Positions 33,991 to 46,186 of a stretch of 64,000 nt of DNA are shown piece by piece. Source of the stretch: Climacium dendroides (lineage: Eukaryota > Streptophyta > Bryopsida > Hypnales > Climaciaceae); assembly GCA_950106755.1 (NCBI GenBank), contig OX467090.1:11841489-11905488 (forward strand), written 5' to 3'. Under the pieces are notes generated by a model. That model saw only the letters and a program-made list of their open reading frames with translations. It made no database searches and had not been told where the DNA came from. Positions within the stretch are counted from its first letter, which is position 1, and each line of letters opens with the position of its first letter. Position numbers and translations under genes: made by a program.

Positions 33991-35714
33991 AACCAATTCT
34001 AGGTGGATTTTGCAACCAGCCTTTGGTTGGAAATATGAAGGACTATATGACTAGTATGGATTGAATAGAATATGCAACTAAAAAAATTCATAGTAATTAT
34101 GCTTTGAGAAATAAAAATTTAAAAAATTATGAAAACCTTCCAAATTCTATTTCTACACACGGGAAAATTTTCCCACTGAAGAAACTTATCCTACAATTAC
34201 ATGTATCTGCGAAATGGATTTCCTCCCTTAATTTGACTTGTACTTTTGCAATTTTATAAGCGAATGATTTACCCAAAGGGATGATTTCCATGGTCACCAA
34301 TCTATCCTTCAAGAGTTAATATAATTTTGCCCGTAATGGCTTGCTTCCATTTGGCTAGTAATGGGCTCATTTACTGTAACTTAGTAATAAAAGGTGGGCC
34401 TTGGGGCTATTTAGTCAAGCACCACTTAATTTGCTTTTTAATCAAATGACCTTTCCAATCTTGAGGCTTGAAAAAAAATAATTCTTTGAATTTACAAATA
34501 ACATGTAATTTTACCCTCTTAAGCATAAAAAATCTAATAGCTTAAATTGGCTATATAATAATGGATAATTAAAATCTGGAAGAATAAAGAATCTATTGAT
34601 AGCTTCTGGACATAAATATATATATAAGCAGCCTTAAAGTTACCAATCAATTTTTCACTAATATAGCTACAATCATCCAATTGCAATTATGTTTCAAAAT
34701 CAAACCCTTTATACATGTCTAACATTTACAACTTTTATACATGGGAGCTAAGGATCACTTTTGAATACACCAATATTCAACATTGTGAAAATTCATATTT
34801 TATTCATACAATGTCTAAATCACATATGGAATCAATTTGAAATTGTTTATTTATATCCTTCAAATATGATTACATTATGTGTTTCATACAAGTAGATACT
34901 TCACATTTTATTTGTAGATTCAAATGCAATCCTTTGTAACTCCACATGTCAAAGGAGGGCAAACTTGTCCCCAATTACATTGCAATGACACACAAAAAGA
35001 TTTAAATAAATAAATAAATTAAAAGCATATTTGAAAACTAAAATTCAGTCAATTCCATAAATGACATGTAATCGTGTACATTCAATTTCAATTACAAAAC
35101 AATCGGTTATAAACAAGGCCACAGCTAGTCCATAATATTCTATAGTCCAAAGATTTTTGGCTTTAAAAGATAGGGGAAGAAACCTTCTGTGGACAAAAAC
35201 TATTAATTTCTACAATGATTGTGAGAATGTTTGAGTACTCAAACAACAAGCTAATACTTTATATATTATACACAGTAATTTACATGGACAAAGCCTCTCG
35301 TAGCATAGTTACATATTTTCCTTCGGTCTTTGGAGGATCAAATATTCTTAGAGAACACAATTCCAACAAGAGTGTTTTGCTCACACTCAACACCCCTATT
35401 ATCATGAGAGGCAAATCACAAGCACCTTGCTAGAATTGGTTAATAGTGTGGACTTGAAATTACTCTTGCCCTTCTTCTCCGGGTGGGTTTTTTGTCTACA
35501 CTACATTTGTTCAATGTGGTGCTTTTGCCACTTGGTTTTAATTGAAACACACCCATTCATGTAAAAAATTAATGTGAAATACACCCATGAAATAAAATTT
35601 TCAAAAAAAGAATTAAATCTCCATGGAAGAGCTTCAATTCCAACAACCACATTCTGATTGAACGGTCGACCGGAAAGAAAAAGAAAACAAAATTCAAAGA
35701 AGGAAAAAAGAAAA
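33991..35714. other. AT-rich flank of the sterol reductase gene
   Basis: No supported gene. The part next to 35714 probably includes the 3-prime UTR of the reductase gene. Confidence 0.45.
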
Positions 35715-38700
35715 TCAATAAATCAAAGGAAGAATCTTATTAGGAACCTTTTTCTTGTATTGGTCCCAGAATTTCATGTACCTGCACACACAATAACAAC
35801 ACACACACACAGATTATATACAAAATTAACTAATTCAGCTTCTAATTAATTCAGCTTTGAAACAATCATAAACACCGATTGAATCAAAAAAAAAAATTTA
35901 AAACTGTCAGTATTGGTAGCTTTTTATTTTATGATTTTAAAAAAGAAAAAAGCTCTAAAATGATTTTTTTAGGGGGCTCTCACGTTTCTCAAGAGGAATT
36001 GGAATTTTTTTCCACTGCCTTAGGTATCTTATAGGATTTGGGTAAAAAGATCAAATCTTCACATTTTTCAAATGCAAAAGAATTGCTAGCAAGAGGAACA
36101 TTCATTCATTCAAGCCATTGATGCTTCGAAGATGCCCCCTTTTTACAATTAAAAAGTGAAATTATTCTAGGCTTCCAGACATTCTACAATCTTGCCACAG
36201 ATTTCCTCCAAAGAGATATTCCTCAAAAATCTGATTGCAAACCACTCGCTAGTTGCTTCGTTGTGACTTTAGAATTTGTAACTAATTGAGAATAAGGGGA
36301 TCTTGGTTTGGTGTTGGCGTAGGCTTGTTCCCACTTGGTGGTGATAGGAGTGGTGTTAGCAAAGTGAATCTAGTTTTTTTTTGTTTTTTTTGAACAAATG
36401 GAAGAAGCATTGTATTGAAAAAAAGAAGTTAGCATATAAAAAACAGCCAAGCCAAGCCAAAAGGCTGGACGATGAAGAGGAACGAATACAAACAAAAGAG
36501 TAACAAAAATCTGTAAAAAGATGAGCTAGAAGGAGGGGGACGCTTGGTCCAAGTAATTGAATCTAGTTTGAAGGTGTACTTGTAATTGGTTTTGAGAGTT
36601 TTTTTTAGTAACACCATTTTTGACATCAAGTGAGAAACGTACATTCAAAAGGTAGGATGAGTCAATGCTTGGAATTTTTTTTTGAGTTTTGACACCTATT
36701 TTTTTTCCTGTAATTTTTATATTGAATTGGATTTTTTAAGTACTAAAGCTAGTTTTATTTGTTTGTTTTATCAATTTTAATTTTTTTAATAGAAATTTAA
36801 CTAGATTTTTTTATTAGTTTTTTTTTTCAATGTTTGCAAATTGCAATTGTTTTTTTTTACCAATTTCAACTATTTTTCCCCCAATTCTATTGGATAACAA
36901 TGAACTAGGTGGTAGTTCTCCCCCAAACATTGAGATGAGCTATTACCAAACAAATCCATAAAGAGAATTATGATTGTGAGCCAATAGGGTCTGATTTTTA
37001 ATTACAAATAGATAAACTGCAATCAAGTGTCGTTTCCCACTTGAGGCCAAGCTACAGAAATTGACAAGTGTGAACACTCTTACACGTCAAACTTCCTCTT
37101 GGCCAACGAGAGTGCTCATAATTTTTTTTAATCTTTTTTTGGCTTGACCCCCAATACAAAAGGAGCCTTACGACGAGATGAACTCCCAAAAATCTTGTTT
37201 AAATATCACATATACCCAAAACTACAAGAAGTCAAAATTCAATTGGTAGATTCTTCTAAAATCTATGCCATACTTCGAATGTTCCAATGTTGAACATTTT
37301 TGTAACGATGGTCTGATTATTATCTTATATTTGTCAAGCCACACTTCCCTAAACATAACTTATATCCTACTCTTTGAAATGACAAGCCTATCACCTTAGT
37401 TGTCAGTCATGCAATTATCCATTGACTCGGTAAATATGTGTGACATTTTTTTCTCCTCGTTCCTTAACAAAACCCTCCCCAAGAAAAGAAAAAAAGTCGT
37501 TAAATACGTGCGACATTTTTTTCCCCTCGTTCCTTAACAAAACCCTCCCCAAGAAAAGAAAAAAAGTCATTGCTTTTGTCCTCGGTGGTGTCAAGATACA
37601 TACATGAATGTTTAAGTTATAAGCTTATCGTTCATCGGGAGTTGGGAGTTGTGGATGTGGTATCAACTTACTTTGCTTTGCATCTCTTATCGTCGCGCTC
37701 CACCCGGTCAATGAGAAGAAGGGTCAGAAAGACCACAGAGAAGTACGGTGTGGCCTGCATCAGAAAGAGAGAGAGAGACACCATCATCCATGGAAAGCTT
37801 ATTAGCACAAACATTCAAAAAACAAAAATCAAATTGCTAAGTGATGCAAAAGGCACCAACTCAATAAGCTCATGACTCACAAAATGAATGCAACTTTTTC
37901 TTTAAAAACAACAACTCAAACAACTCAAACAACTCAAGATCTGAAAACGGAATTAAACATTAAAAGCTTTAAAAAAAAAAAGGGCCTTATCATGGCAGGC
38001 TTAACTCTTGACCTGACTCCCCCACCAGAAAGCACATGATCCAAGGAAATTCATCAACTAAGTCTCAACAGAGAGGCCAAGTTGAATTTTTGTGTGTTAA
38101 GGTAGTATGCTCTAAAAGCAACCATTTAAGGTCTGGTTTGCCTTTTTCATAGGTTTTTATGGACAAAAGTATTTTTATGTCATTTTTCAGAGAAAGAAAA
38201 TAAGAAGTGGAACCTAACACAAGTGGTTTTGTATTTATCCAAGCATTTTTGAATTACTTATGAATTTTCAAAGATTAAGGACATAGGCACCTATTTGTGA
38301 CCGTAGGTCTTTCCAAATCTGTCCACTTGCAACTTGTGAAGAGATGTGCAGAAATCAAAGACTAGGATTGGCTCTTGCAATAGAAAAATGATTTTTTTCT
38401 AGATGCACTCAATTGCTAAAGTGGTCCATTCAAGGATCACCTCATCTCCATTCTCTCCCCAAAGCTAGGGGCCATTTGAAGGAGAGGGTCCGTTTTACAA
38501 TACACTACCTTAAGTCTCAACAGAGAGGCCAAGTTGAATTTTATGTGTTAATCCCTAAATGCCCAAAGACCTTTTTTGAGCTTCTTTGAATTTGTTCTAA
38601 ATTGAACAAAAAGACAACATTTTGATAAGTTTTAACAATGTCTTTTGAATTGTGACTTGTACAAATTCAAACTAGACGTGTCAAGAGATTACATGTGAAA

Positions 38701-41700
38701 AGAAAATACAACAATATCACTTATAGATTGAAAGATTATGATATTTGAACGTGAGTGTTAAAATTGTGAAAGTTATTTGAAGTCTTTCTATCTTTTTTTC
38801 ATATGTCAAATTTAAAAAATTGGTTATTAAAACAATATGAGGTTAGAGGGCATAACATGCATAACCCCAATCAATTTCTGGCTTCTCAAAATCTACTCTA
38901 CAATTTTTTGAAATGAATTTCTAATGTGATTTTTTCTCTAAGATCTAGTGCATTCGAGGCTCATTTCCAAGAGCCCTTGACACTATGGAAAGTCAAGATT
39001 GCAATGAACACCCTTGCATAAAATCTTGAATAGAAAAATCATAATCATTCAATGTTGATGCTAAATTAGATTTCAAAAAGTTAAAAAATATAAGCTAATA
39101 ATAATAGTAACTTGGTCAAGTTTTATTTAATTTAAAAATATTGTGACACTAGAATTTGGTGCCTCAGGCATTTAACCCCCAAGTGCCAGCTCAAATTCAA
39201 TCCAAACCCTTTGGAAGTCATTCCCCTTAAACTACTATTCAAAATGAGATCCACAAAATATTGACCGTACCAATTGGTAGTGGAGAGAGGTTCAAAGGTG
39301 CATGAAAATGAACCAATGATTTGACTCTACCATTTGAAAGATAATAGCAGTCAAACAAGGACAACCTTCCAAGTCAAAGAGGCCACATTTTGGCTTGTGG
39401 GGCGCTCAGGGGTTAAGGATTAAAGTTATAGTAGTTAACCATTTTATGTAATTTAGGAGACCCTACTTGTGTCATGTAACTATTTGTGTCACTTCATAGC
39501 CGCACTATTTCAATAGAGTACATTTTGACCAATTTGAATGTAAACTATTAATACATAGTGATACAATTGGGGTGGCTTTTGAATTGTGTCACAAGTAAGA
39601 TTCTCCTATCTTATTAGCCATTTTTTTGGAGAGCCCATGAAAATCTTTATTTCTAATAGCCAATGGCAATAAAGAAAAAGAAATGGTTTAAAAAAGGATT
39701 TGAGTACATTGAAGGAAGATGAAAAAGAGACTATACAAGGGGAGACCGACTACATCTTCTCAATAGTGAACATCAAAACTTGGATGTTGAAGTAGGTTTT
39801 CAACTTCTAGTTTTGACACATGTCGCCAAAACAAGTAAAAAGTGAACTCTTACACTTCTAAAAAATCAATCTTCAAACTACACAAGATAAAGGGGGAGAG
39901 AATAGAACAATGCCCCCAACCCAAGAAGACGCTCTAGTCAAGATCTTGTCCACACATCTGTGAACACCCATTCTTCCAAAAAGTATTGGCCTTGATGTCC
40001 ACTAACCAACAATCCAAAACCACCTCCTTGAGGTGGGGTTGCTAATATCCACTACTAAATGAAAAAGGCGACTATTAGTATCAAATCTTTTTCTTGAAGA
40101 AATATAGAACCACCCTCCAAAACTAACACCCCTACCAAAATTCTACGCAAAATTCTTTCTCCTTTGTAGCACTAGCTCACTTTTCATGCGAAGCACGTGA
40201 CCCGTGACCCGTGACCCATCAATGCGTGAATAGAAGTGATTAGAGCTTAAAGCGCATGAGATGAGAGCCATAGACAAAATGGCAGCAGTAGATGGTGGCA
40301 AGCAAGCAAGCAAGCAAGCACGGCTGCTAAGAAATGAAGGTGAAAAATACATGGGTAAACAGTGCCGGCACGCTCCAAAAGAAGTAAGCCCCAATCTCAA
40401 AGGCATAGTGGATGTGTCGTGCGAGGCCCCACCTGCCAAGGAACGTCAAGCATCAAAAAATGCCTCAGTCTGTGTGAGAATCAAAAAATGCAAAGGCTTG
40501 CAAGGAGAAAAACTCTGGCACTTGACTTCCTCTGCACCTGGCTTTCTCTCGTATGCTCTTTCTTCACTGTGGAAGGGAAGACAAGAAGAAGAAGATGCTG
40601 CTGAAGGGGAATCTGAACGTTGGAGTGTGGTTTCAAAATCACTCTGCTACTACTATACGATTATTGTTTGGTTACTACACTTGCAAGGGACTTCCAGTCT
40701 GTCATGAAAATTATGACACACTTACACATAAAGCTCTCCCCCTCCACCCCCTTGGAAGAGAGAAAAATGGGCGCACCCCACGCGCATGCCATGGATGACA
40801 GAGGGGAGTGACATAGAAAGGTCCACGGACCAATCATTGTACTGAACTTACAAAATCTGAATCCATATTCAGTTTTGCAGACCCCAAGGTACAGAAACAC
40901 TTCCCTAGTACACCCATACATGCAGTATAAAATAATGAAAAGAATGTTCTTATACAACTTTGTGTCATTCTTCAACAACTAGGTACAGGTGTGGGGGCAC
41001 CAAAATGCAAATAGAAGTATTCTAGAAATCCGAGCCAAGTTAAACCCCGCTAATTGGAATGTGGCTAGGTTTTTTAGAATACCTTTTTGAGGGTGGACTT
41101 TCTACTACTAGCAAAAAGCGAGGCAGTTCTAAAAGTAGGGCAGAAGAAGATGGCAAATATATACCAGCCAGAGGCAAGCAATATAGTCTGCTTGTGCTCT
41201 CCCTTCTCAGTTACGTAGTGGGCTGGAATCTGCACACCATATGCATTGTTAATCAACACTTAACAGCAACAAATTTGCGATTTTCGAGCATAAACCATAG
41301 ATCTACAATAGAGTGATGCATATTTCGTTTACACTACTAATCTTAAAGGAGTGACCTGCCTTCTATTATCTGGTATTGTGTTACATACGTTTCATTACTT
41401 CAAGGAGTACGGTGATGACTCATACCTTAGTGGCAAATATGCCCCACACCTTTGCCTTCCCGTGCGTTTCACGAAACTCTTGACGCTGGTGGTCAATATT
41501 ATATTGCGTATATATGCAGAGTAAGCCACCCAACAAGATATATGGAGCAATCTGTAGCGAAAGTCAACATGGGCAAACAATCAAAACCATGCAAACACGT
41601 ATTCAGCATCCCACGAAATAAAATTCAAATCAAATGCACAATAGAGTGTAACAGACAACACGTGCTACTGACAAAAGCTAATTTGAATTTGCATTGGATG

Positions 41701-44700
41701 GGCATTCACCTATAGTGCCAGCAAGAGTCTCAACATCAAAGCGTCATTATGCCAACTTTTATGTCTATTTCTGGGTGCCATCTTACAGCAGCTAAAGAAT
41801 GTTACGCATATCTACCAGAGCAAGGAAAGGAGAAAGAGAAGGTCAAGAGTTTGTACAAATCTGCCAAGTTGTACGGGATGACTGACGAGATAAAGACAAG
41901 GTGACGAATATACAGCCGGTATCCAAACCATAGAGCCCCAAATGGTGTAGTACCCAGCTGCACAGGAAAAGCACAAGCACAAACCTTCCTTTCATTACAA
42001 CCCTGCTAGCTCATGGATTCTCCAGCATTGTTCATGTCCAGAAATTGGTTCCATGTACCCTACGACATTGACACTGTACTAAAAACCCCAGCACAACAAA
42101 CATATCCATGCCCATCTATCACTCTCATCCTAATGGTATCATCACCAAGTTCATTTATCAACAGAAAATGGCATTTCAAGACCCTCACTGAGTCAGAGTT
42201 CCACGCTTCTAAACCCCCACCCCACCAACCAAGTAGTGCGAATTTGCTAGTTGATCCATTTGTTAGTTGGACGTTAACTAACCTATTGTTTGCTCGCACT
42301 TGCAAGGTAAATAATGGGGAGTTACGCTTTCCAGTTAGCTAACAGCTGCTGCTTGGTTGGTGCCCCAAGTTTTGCGCTTACCTCGGTCATGCATCATATT
42401 CAGGGTATTCAAATAACCACCCTCCCACCAGAAAAATTTGAGAAGGTACACCAACTGCAATAGAGCACATACAGCCATTGATTCCGAAATTCTTCCCTTC
42501 AGTTCCCACTGCACACAAGGCATATGAGGCATTGTCATGATGGAACAAGGCAGATATATGGGAAATGAAAACCTCTAACTAAGCTCGGATGGAAAAAACA
42601 AAGGGCTCCATTAAGGTCTTTCCCCAATCTAAACCTGTTGGAAATATTTTGCACTAATACACCTATTACAAATGCTTCTGGTTCGAATAGTATTGCGGTG
42701 TCGGACTTCAATTTAAAAAATTTGATACATTTGATGCAAGACTTGTGAATACAATCCGACTTGACCATTTCTTGACGCTGCACATGTTCTGGTGTGGGGA
42801 TGACCTGTTTGATAAGGAAGCAGAGGACCAAACAGCACCACCCCATCATGCCAAATCGACTGTTGAAGAAAAGTTTCAAATCGAAGTCCTTCCCCAGTCT
42901 AGGATACAACTCCAGGCCCTGTTACAGTCAGATCACATCACATAAAGGTTAATTAGCAACATGTAATCAGCTCAAAATCCAGGATAAAGCTCAAGGTGCA
43001 GCTTTGCATAACATAGCATTCTGTGGAAAACATCTTGCACCCGCCTTTGCAAGCACAATATTAGCTTAAGATTGTGCAAAACGAAAATCTAAATTCTTTT
43101 TCTTGGCTCACTAATCGTCGATTCCAAGGCTGTTTAGCAACCTCCTCAGAACGTAGAAACGAAGGACAAACTCATCACTTAATTATGAAATAGATCACTT
43201 TCATACCCAGTAGAAGTCGACAAGAACGTTTCCAGTTGAACCCCAATCCGTCGATGAGGGATACGTGTAACCCTGTAATACAAGCGAAAACGTGATGATC
43301 AGACCACCTGACAAAAATTATACCATAATACTGAAAGATACTTAGATTAATCAGCAAATACATACAGAGCTCTCGTAGAAGCAGGCATCATGAATAGAAA
43401 AAAATACAACCTACTATTGTATTCTGCGTTAATAAAGAACGAATCCAGGAACAAATCTGTCAAGCTGCAACAAAATATGCACTACGCCATTTCACCAGTA
43501 GGTTCATTTAAGGGTTAACCCGACAGCACAATGGCACCTGACCAACAAAAAAAGAGTAAACTTACTTTTAGAAAGATCAAGTTACAGGTGACAAGGGCGA
43601 TGATAATAAGCGCTGAATATATCTCACCAAGGTGATCATACACTCCAGCAGGAGCGAAATACTTTTCCCTGTTCATAGAATACTTAATTTCACAGTTCAA
43701 GAAATAGCAAAGGGACCTCTACTCGTGGACTAGAAATGAAAATTGGGAGCTGCTAACACATCATCTCTCAAGCGCGGCATGCTCAATAAAACGCTGTCGC
43801 AATATCAATGAATGAGCACAACTGAACAGTTCGCATCCAAAAAAGATACTCGTATAATGCAAAATAATGAAAGAGCAGATATGTCCCAACTACTAATCTG
43901 AGGGTAACAAATAATGGGGTATTACCGATGGTCACAGTGATCATTCAGAGGCCTCCAAAACATTCTAATTTTACTAAAGCCCCTCTTAATTGAGAACCCT
44001 CTTTGCTGTGTACTTCCTCGGCTTCATCAAGATCCAAAAGAAAATCTCTGTCCAGTAAGTGTTGAGACTTACTTGTAGGCAAAGTAGAATACAAAAAGAG
44101 TTATTAAGCAGCATGAAAACCCATTTTTCTGCAAGCCAGACCACACTAGAGTGAGTCTAAGTACTTACCGAAAAAGCTAATAACAGTATGATTGCTGACC
44201 CAGGACGAACAAGATTAAAAGTGTTAAAGCGCACCTTGTAAACTGGACGGTTTCCTGTAGGAGACACAATGCCGATGTGTCTCTCCCCTGGGACATAGAT
44301 TTGCAGCAGGGCCTCAAAAGCTGCAAAAGTAAAGATAAGCTTGCAGGCATAAAAACTGGGCATGGGCCAAATTTTACTAACTCCATCAAAGCTGGTAGCC
44401 TTCCAAAACTTCCACATGTTCATACCAGATCCATCCAGGTTTACTATTGTGTGCCACCTGCTTGCCACATACGTCTTTAAGGCTCCAATGTCTAGGTTTA
44501 TTAAATACAATGAATCAGTCTAAATGATTCTATTCGCTTAACCCCTGAAGAAACAAGGTCTGAAAATGACCCATTTAATGAATCATTCTCTGATAAATCA
44601 ATAATTCAGATGGAGACAAATTTTTTACCACTGGAATCAAGGTAGGACACTGCACACGTGTTGTTCAAAAATCAACAAAATTGAAGAAGTAGGACAGTCT

Positions 44701-44994
44701 TCAAATGACCTACTCAGAACTGCTAAAAAAACATGATGCGCAATATGGGACTCTTGGTCCTTCAGAGGTAAATCATTGAAAGAGACCAGGAACAATGTTG
44801 AGAATCGGAACAACAAGAAGGTTCAAATGTGTATGATAAACTTACAGGCATACGACGACGACAGGGGCCAACCAAATCACAGCAGCCATGGCTACGTAAC
44901 TGACCCTCTTAGAATGAGCACTGGCCCCTTGCTCTTTCTGATAGTGCGAACTTTCAATGTAGTTCTTCCGAGTAGGAGAGCGAATCCTTGCCAT
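35715..44994 (-). CDS. DWF5: 7-dehydrocholesterol (sterol delta-7) reductase, DWF5/DHCR7
   Basis: This ER membrane enzyme reduces the delta-7 double bond of 5,7-dienols with NADPH in sterol biosynthesis. I assembled 13 exons: 44994-44846, 44457-44235, 44128-44073, 43668-43566, 43272-43207, 42918-42805, 42508-42382, 41957-41857, 41551-41426, 41229-41165, 40432-40351, 37754-37672 and 35781-35715. They sum to 1362 nt (453 residues; the Arabidopsis protein is about 430), with every junction in phase and GT-AG. Diagnostic blocks: WPMPSFYACKLIF and SPTGNRPVYK (residues ~80-124), YDHLGEIYSAL (~152), SSTDWGSTGNVLVDFYW (~183-199), GLELYPRLGKDFDLK, RFGMMGW, FFWWEGGYLNTLNMMHDRAG (~262-281), SGWWGLARHIHYAFE (~376) and the C-terminal RDDKRCKAKYMKFWDQY signature (~424). 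Several membrane segments are evident. The usual KYG in the signature is KYM here. The start is the only ATG in this frame. Introns 11 and 12 (2.6 and 1.9 kb) are swollen by repeats. Confidence 0.95.
37431..37570. repeat. 70 bp tandem duplication in reductase intron 12
   Basis: TAAATAYGTGYGACATTTTT through AACAAAACCCTCCCCAAGAA and a final AAAAAGTC is repeated exactly once with four mismatches. It lies about 100 bp from the donor of exon 12. Confidence 0.95.
38059..38551. mobile_element. 409 bp element between 41 bp direct repeats
   Basis: 38101-38509 starts GGTAGTATGC and ends in the complement of GGTAGTGTATTG, with TTAA on both sides. It is bracketed by near-identical direct repeats, 38059-38100 and 38511-38551 (TAAGTCTCAACAGAGAGGCC then AAGTTGAATTTT). 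A 41 bp target duplication would be extraordinary. A pre-existing tandem repeat or a template-switch event are alternatives. It lies in intron 11 of the reductase gene. Confidence 0.5.
38548..39416. mobile_element. Second TTAA-flanked piggyBac-like element
   Basis: The left end is TTAA then TCCCTAAATGCCCAAAGACC. The right end in reverse complement is TTAA then CCCCTGAGCGCCCCACAAGC. Both resemble the end of the element at 3851 (CCCCTCACCGCCCAAGG). An internal word near 38728 (ATAGATTGAAAGATT) matches the inside of that element in inverted orientation. A further TTAACCCCCAAGTGCC at 39173 might be a nested end. It is more decayed than the first copy. Confidence 0.5.
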
Positions 44995-46186
44995 CTTGCT
45001 CGACGTGAAAGTCACCAAACTTTCGAAATGTCTCAATCAAAAAAAAGATTCACGATTGAACAAGAATCTTTGCACATCAGCAGCAGGTCACATACAAGAG
45101 AGCATCATCAAGCTTCAAAATCCCACCTCGCACGGAGCGAGAATGCCCTAAAAACAAGTGCGTCGTCTTCATCTCGTCACCATCCACTCGCATTGATATC
45201 GTCCCACTGCTACAAGACTTGATCAGCACCTGCAGCCATTCAACAGTCCTTGGCTCCGAACAGACGGACCCGACTTGAATCAATCAAACTCTCTGACCCT
45301 CATCTTCACTGGTCATTTCCCATCATGCATGAAAAATCTATGGTAAAAACTGAAGACCCGGATGCCATGGAGTGATTCACCCACTCTTAGGGATGCATCG
45401 ACTGAAACACTAAGTTGAGCAAGTCTTACACTATGGATTGAAAATACATAGCCTATCCCTTAGGGCTTTCAACCAGCCTTTCAACCCCACCTCTTCCCAC
45501 GCAGCCACTTTCCCTTTCTACGCAAATTGCCTTTGAGGGAGCACGCCTGCTTGGAGACACCAACCGGCAAGTTTCCGTCCTACGGCCCTACCCAGGCAAA
45601 GAGCAAAGGGTGGTAATCTCTGAACAGTCACAAGGTGATCGATCCGATCTCATTTCTCATCGAACCTGAACTAAACTCTACTCAGAATATCCCTGCAATC
45701 CAGGAAAACCAATACTCCCTCTTCACACTGAAAAACACAGTTAACCTATACCCTCTTCACACTGGAAAAACCAAGCTACCCAAGCCTCTTGCACAATCTG
45801 TCAAGAGGCTTGCAAAACCACCAGCATTGCACTGCCACTGGCACGGCTGGAAGTCGATAACAAAACCACCTCGATGTGACAAGAGTTATTCAAAAACGTT
45901 GGTCGTCCGCTGGACCAAAGAAACTAGAGAACAGTATTCAGCAAAGCGTAGAAACACACCATATATTGACAGCTGTACAGTTTCTTGATTGAGAATCACA
46001 TCGACACACACTATGCTGGGCAAGTCTTACTCAGTGCTGCAGATGACTGTAGAAAAATCTCGTTTTTACATAAGTACACAAAAAGACATCGAAATACAGG
46101 TGGAGGTGCTGGGGAAACGAAGCAAGCGAGCCCCTTACTCCAGAAACACTAAGATCACTGCACTTGCTGAAGGAACTGAAAAAACA
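44995..46186. other. Spacer between TOL and sterol reductase genes
   Basis: About 1.2 kb separates the start of the reductase from the stop of TOL, both on the minus strand. It should contain the TOL 3-prime UTR and the reductase promoter. The frame at 45635-45988 has no ATG start and no domain. CTCTTCACACTGRAAAAAC is duplicated near 45719 and 45753. Confidence 0.5.

Noticed and set aside
36367..36440. Oligo-T followed by sequence resembling a minus-strand LINE or SINE 3-prime tail
   Set aside because: Only the tail-like region is visible; no reverse transcriptase, promoter boxes or target duplication could be identified.
40143..40811. Cluster of overlapping frames on both strands
   Set aside because: Explained by exon 11 of the sterol reductase and its GC-richer surroundings; no independent gene is supported.
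42670..42710. GGTTCGAAT motif resembling a tRNA T-loop
   Set aside because: It lies inside a sterol reductase intron and no cloverleaf with anticodon and acceptor stems can be formed around it.
45635..45988. 117-codon plus-strand frame between TOL and reductase
   Set aside because: It starts at a GTG, has no domain, and contains locally duplicated sequence.
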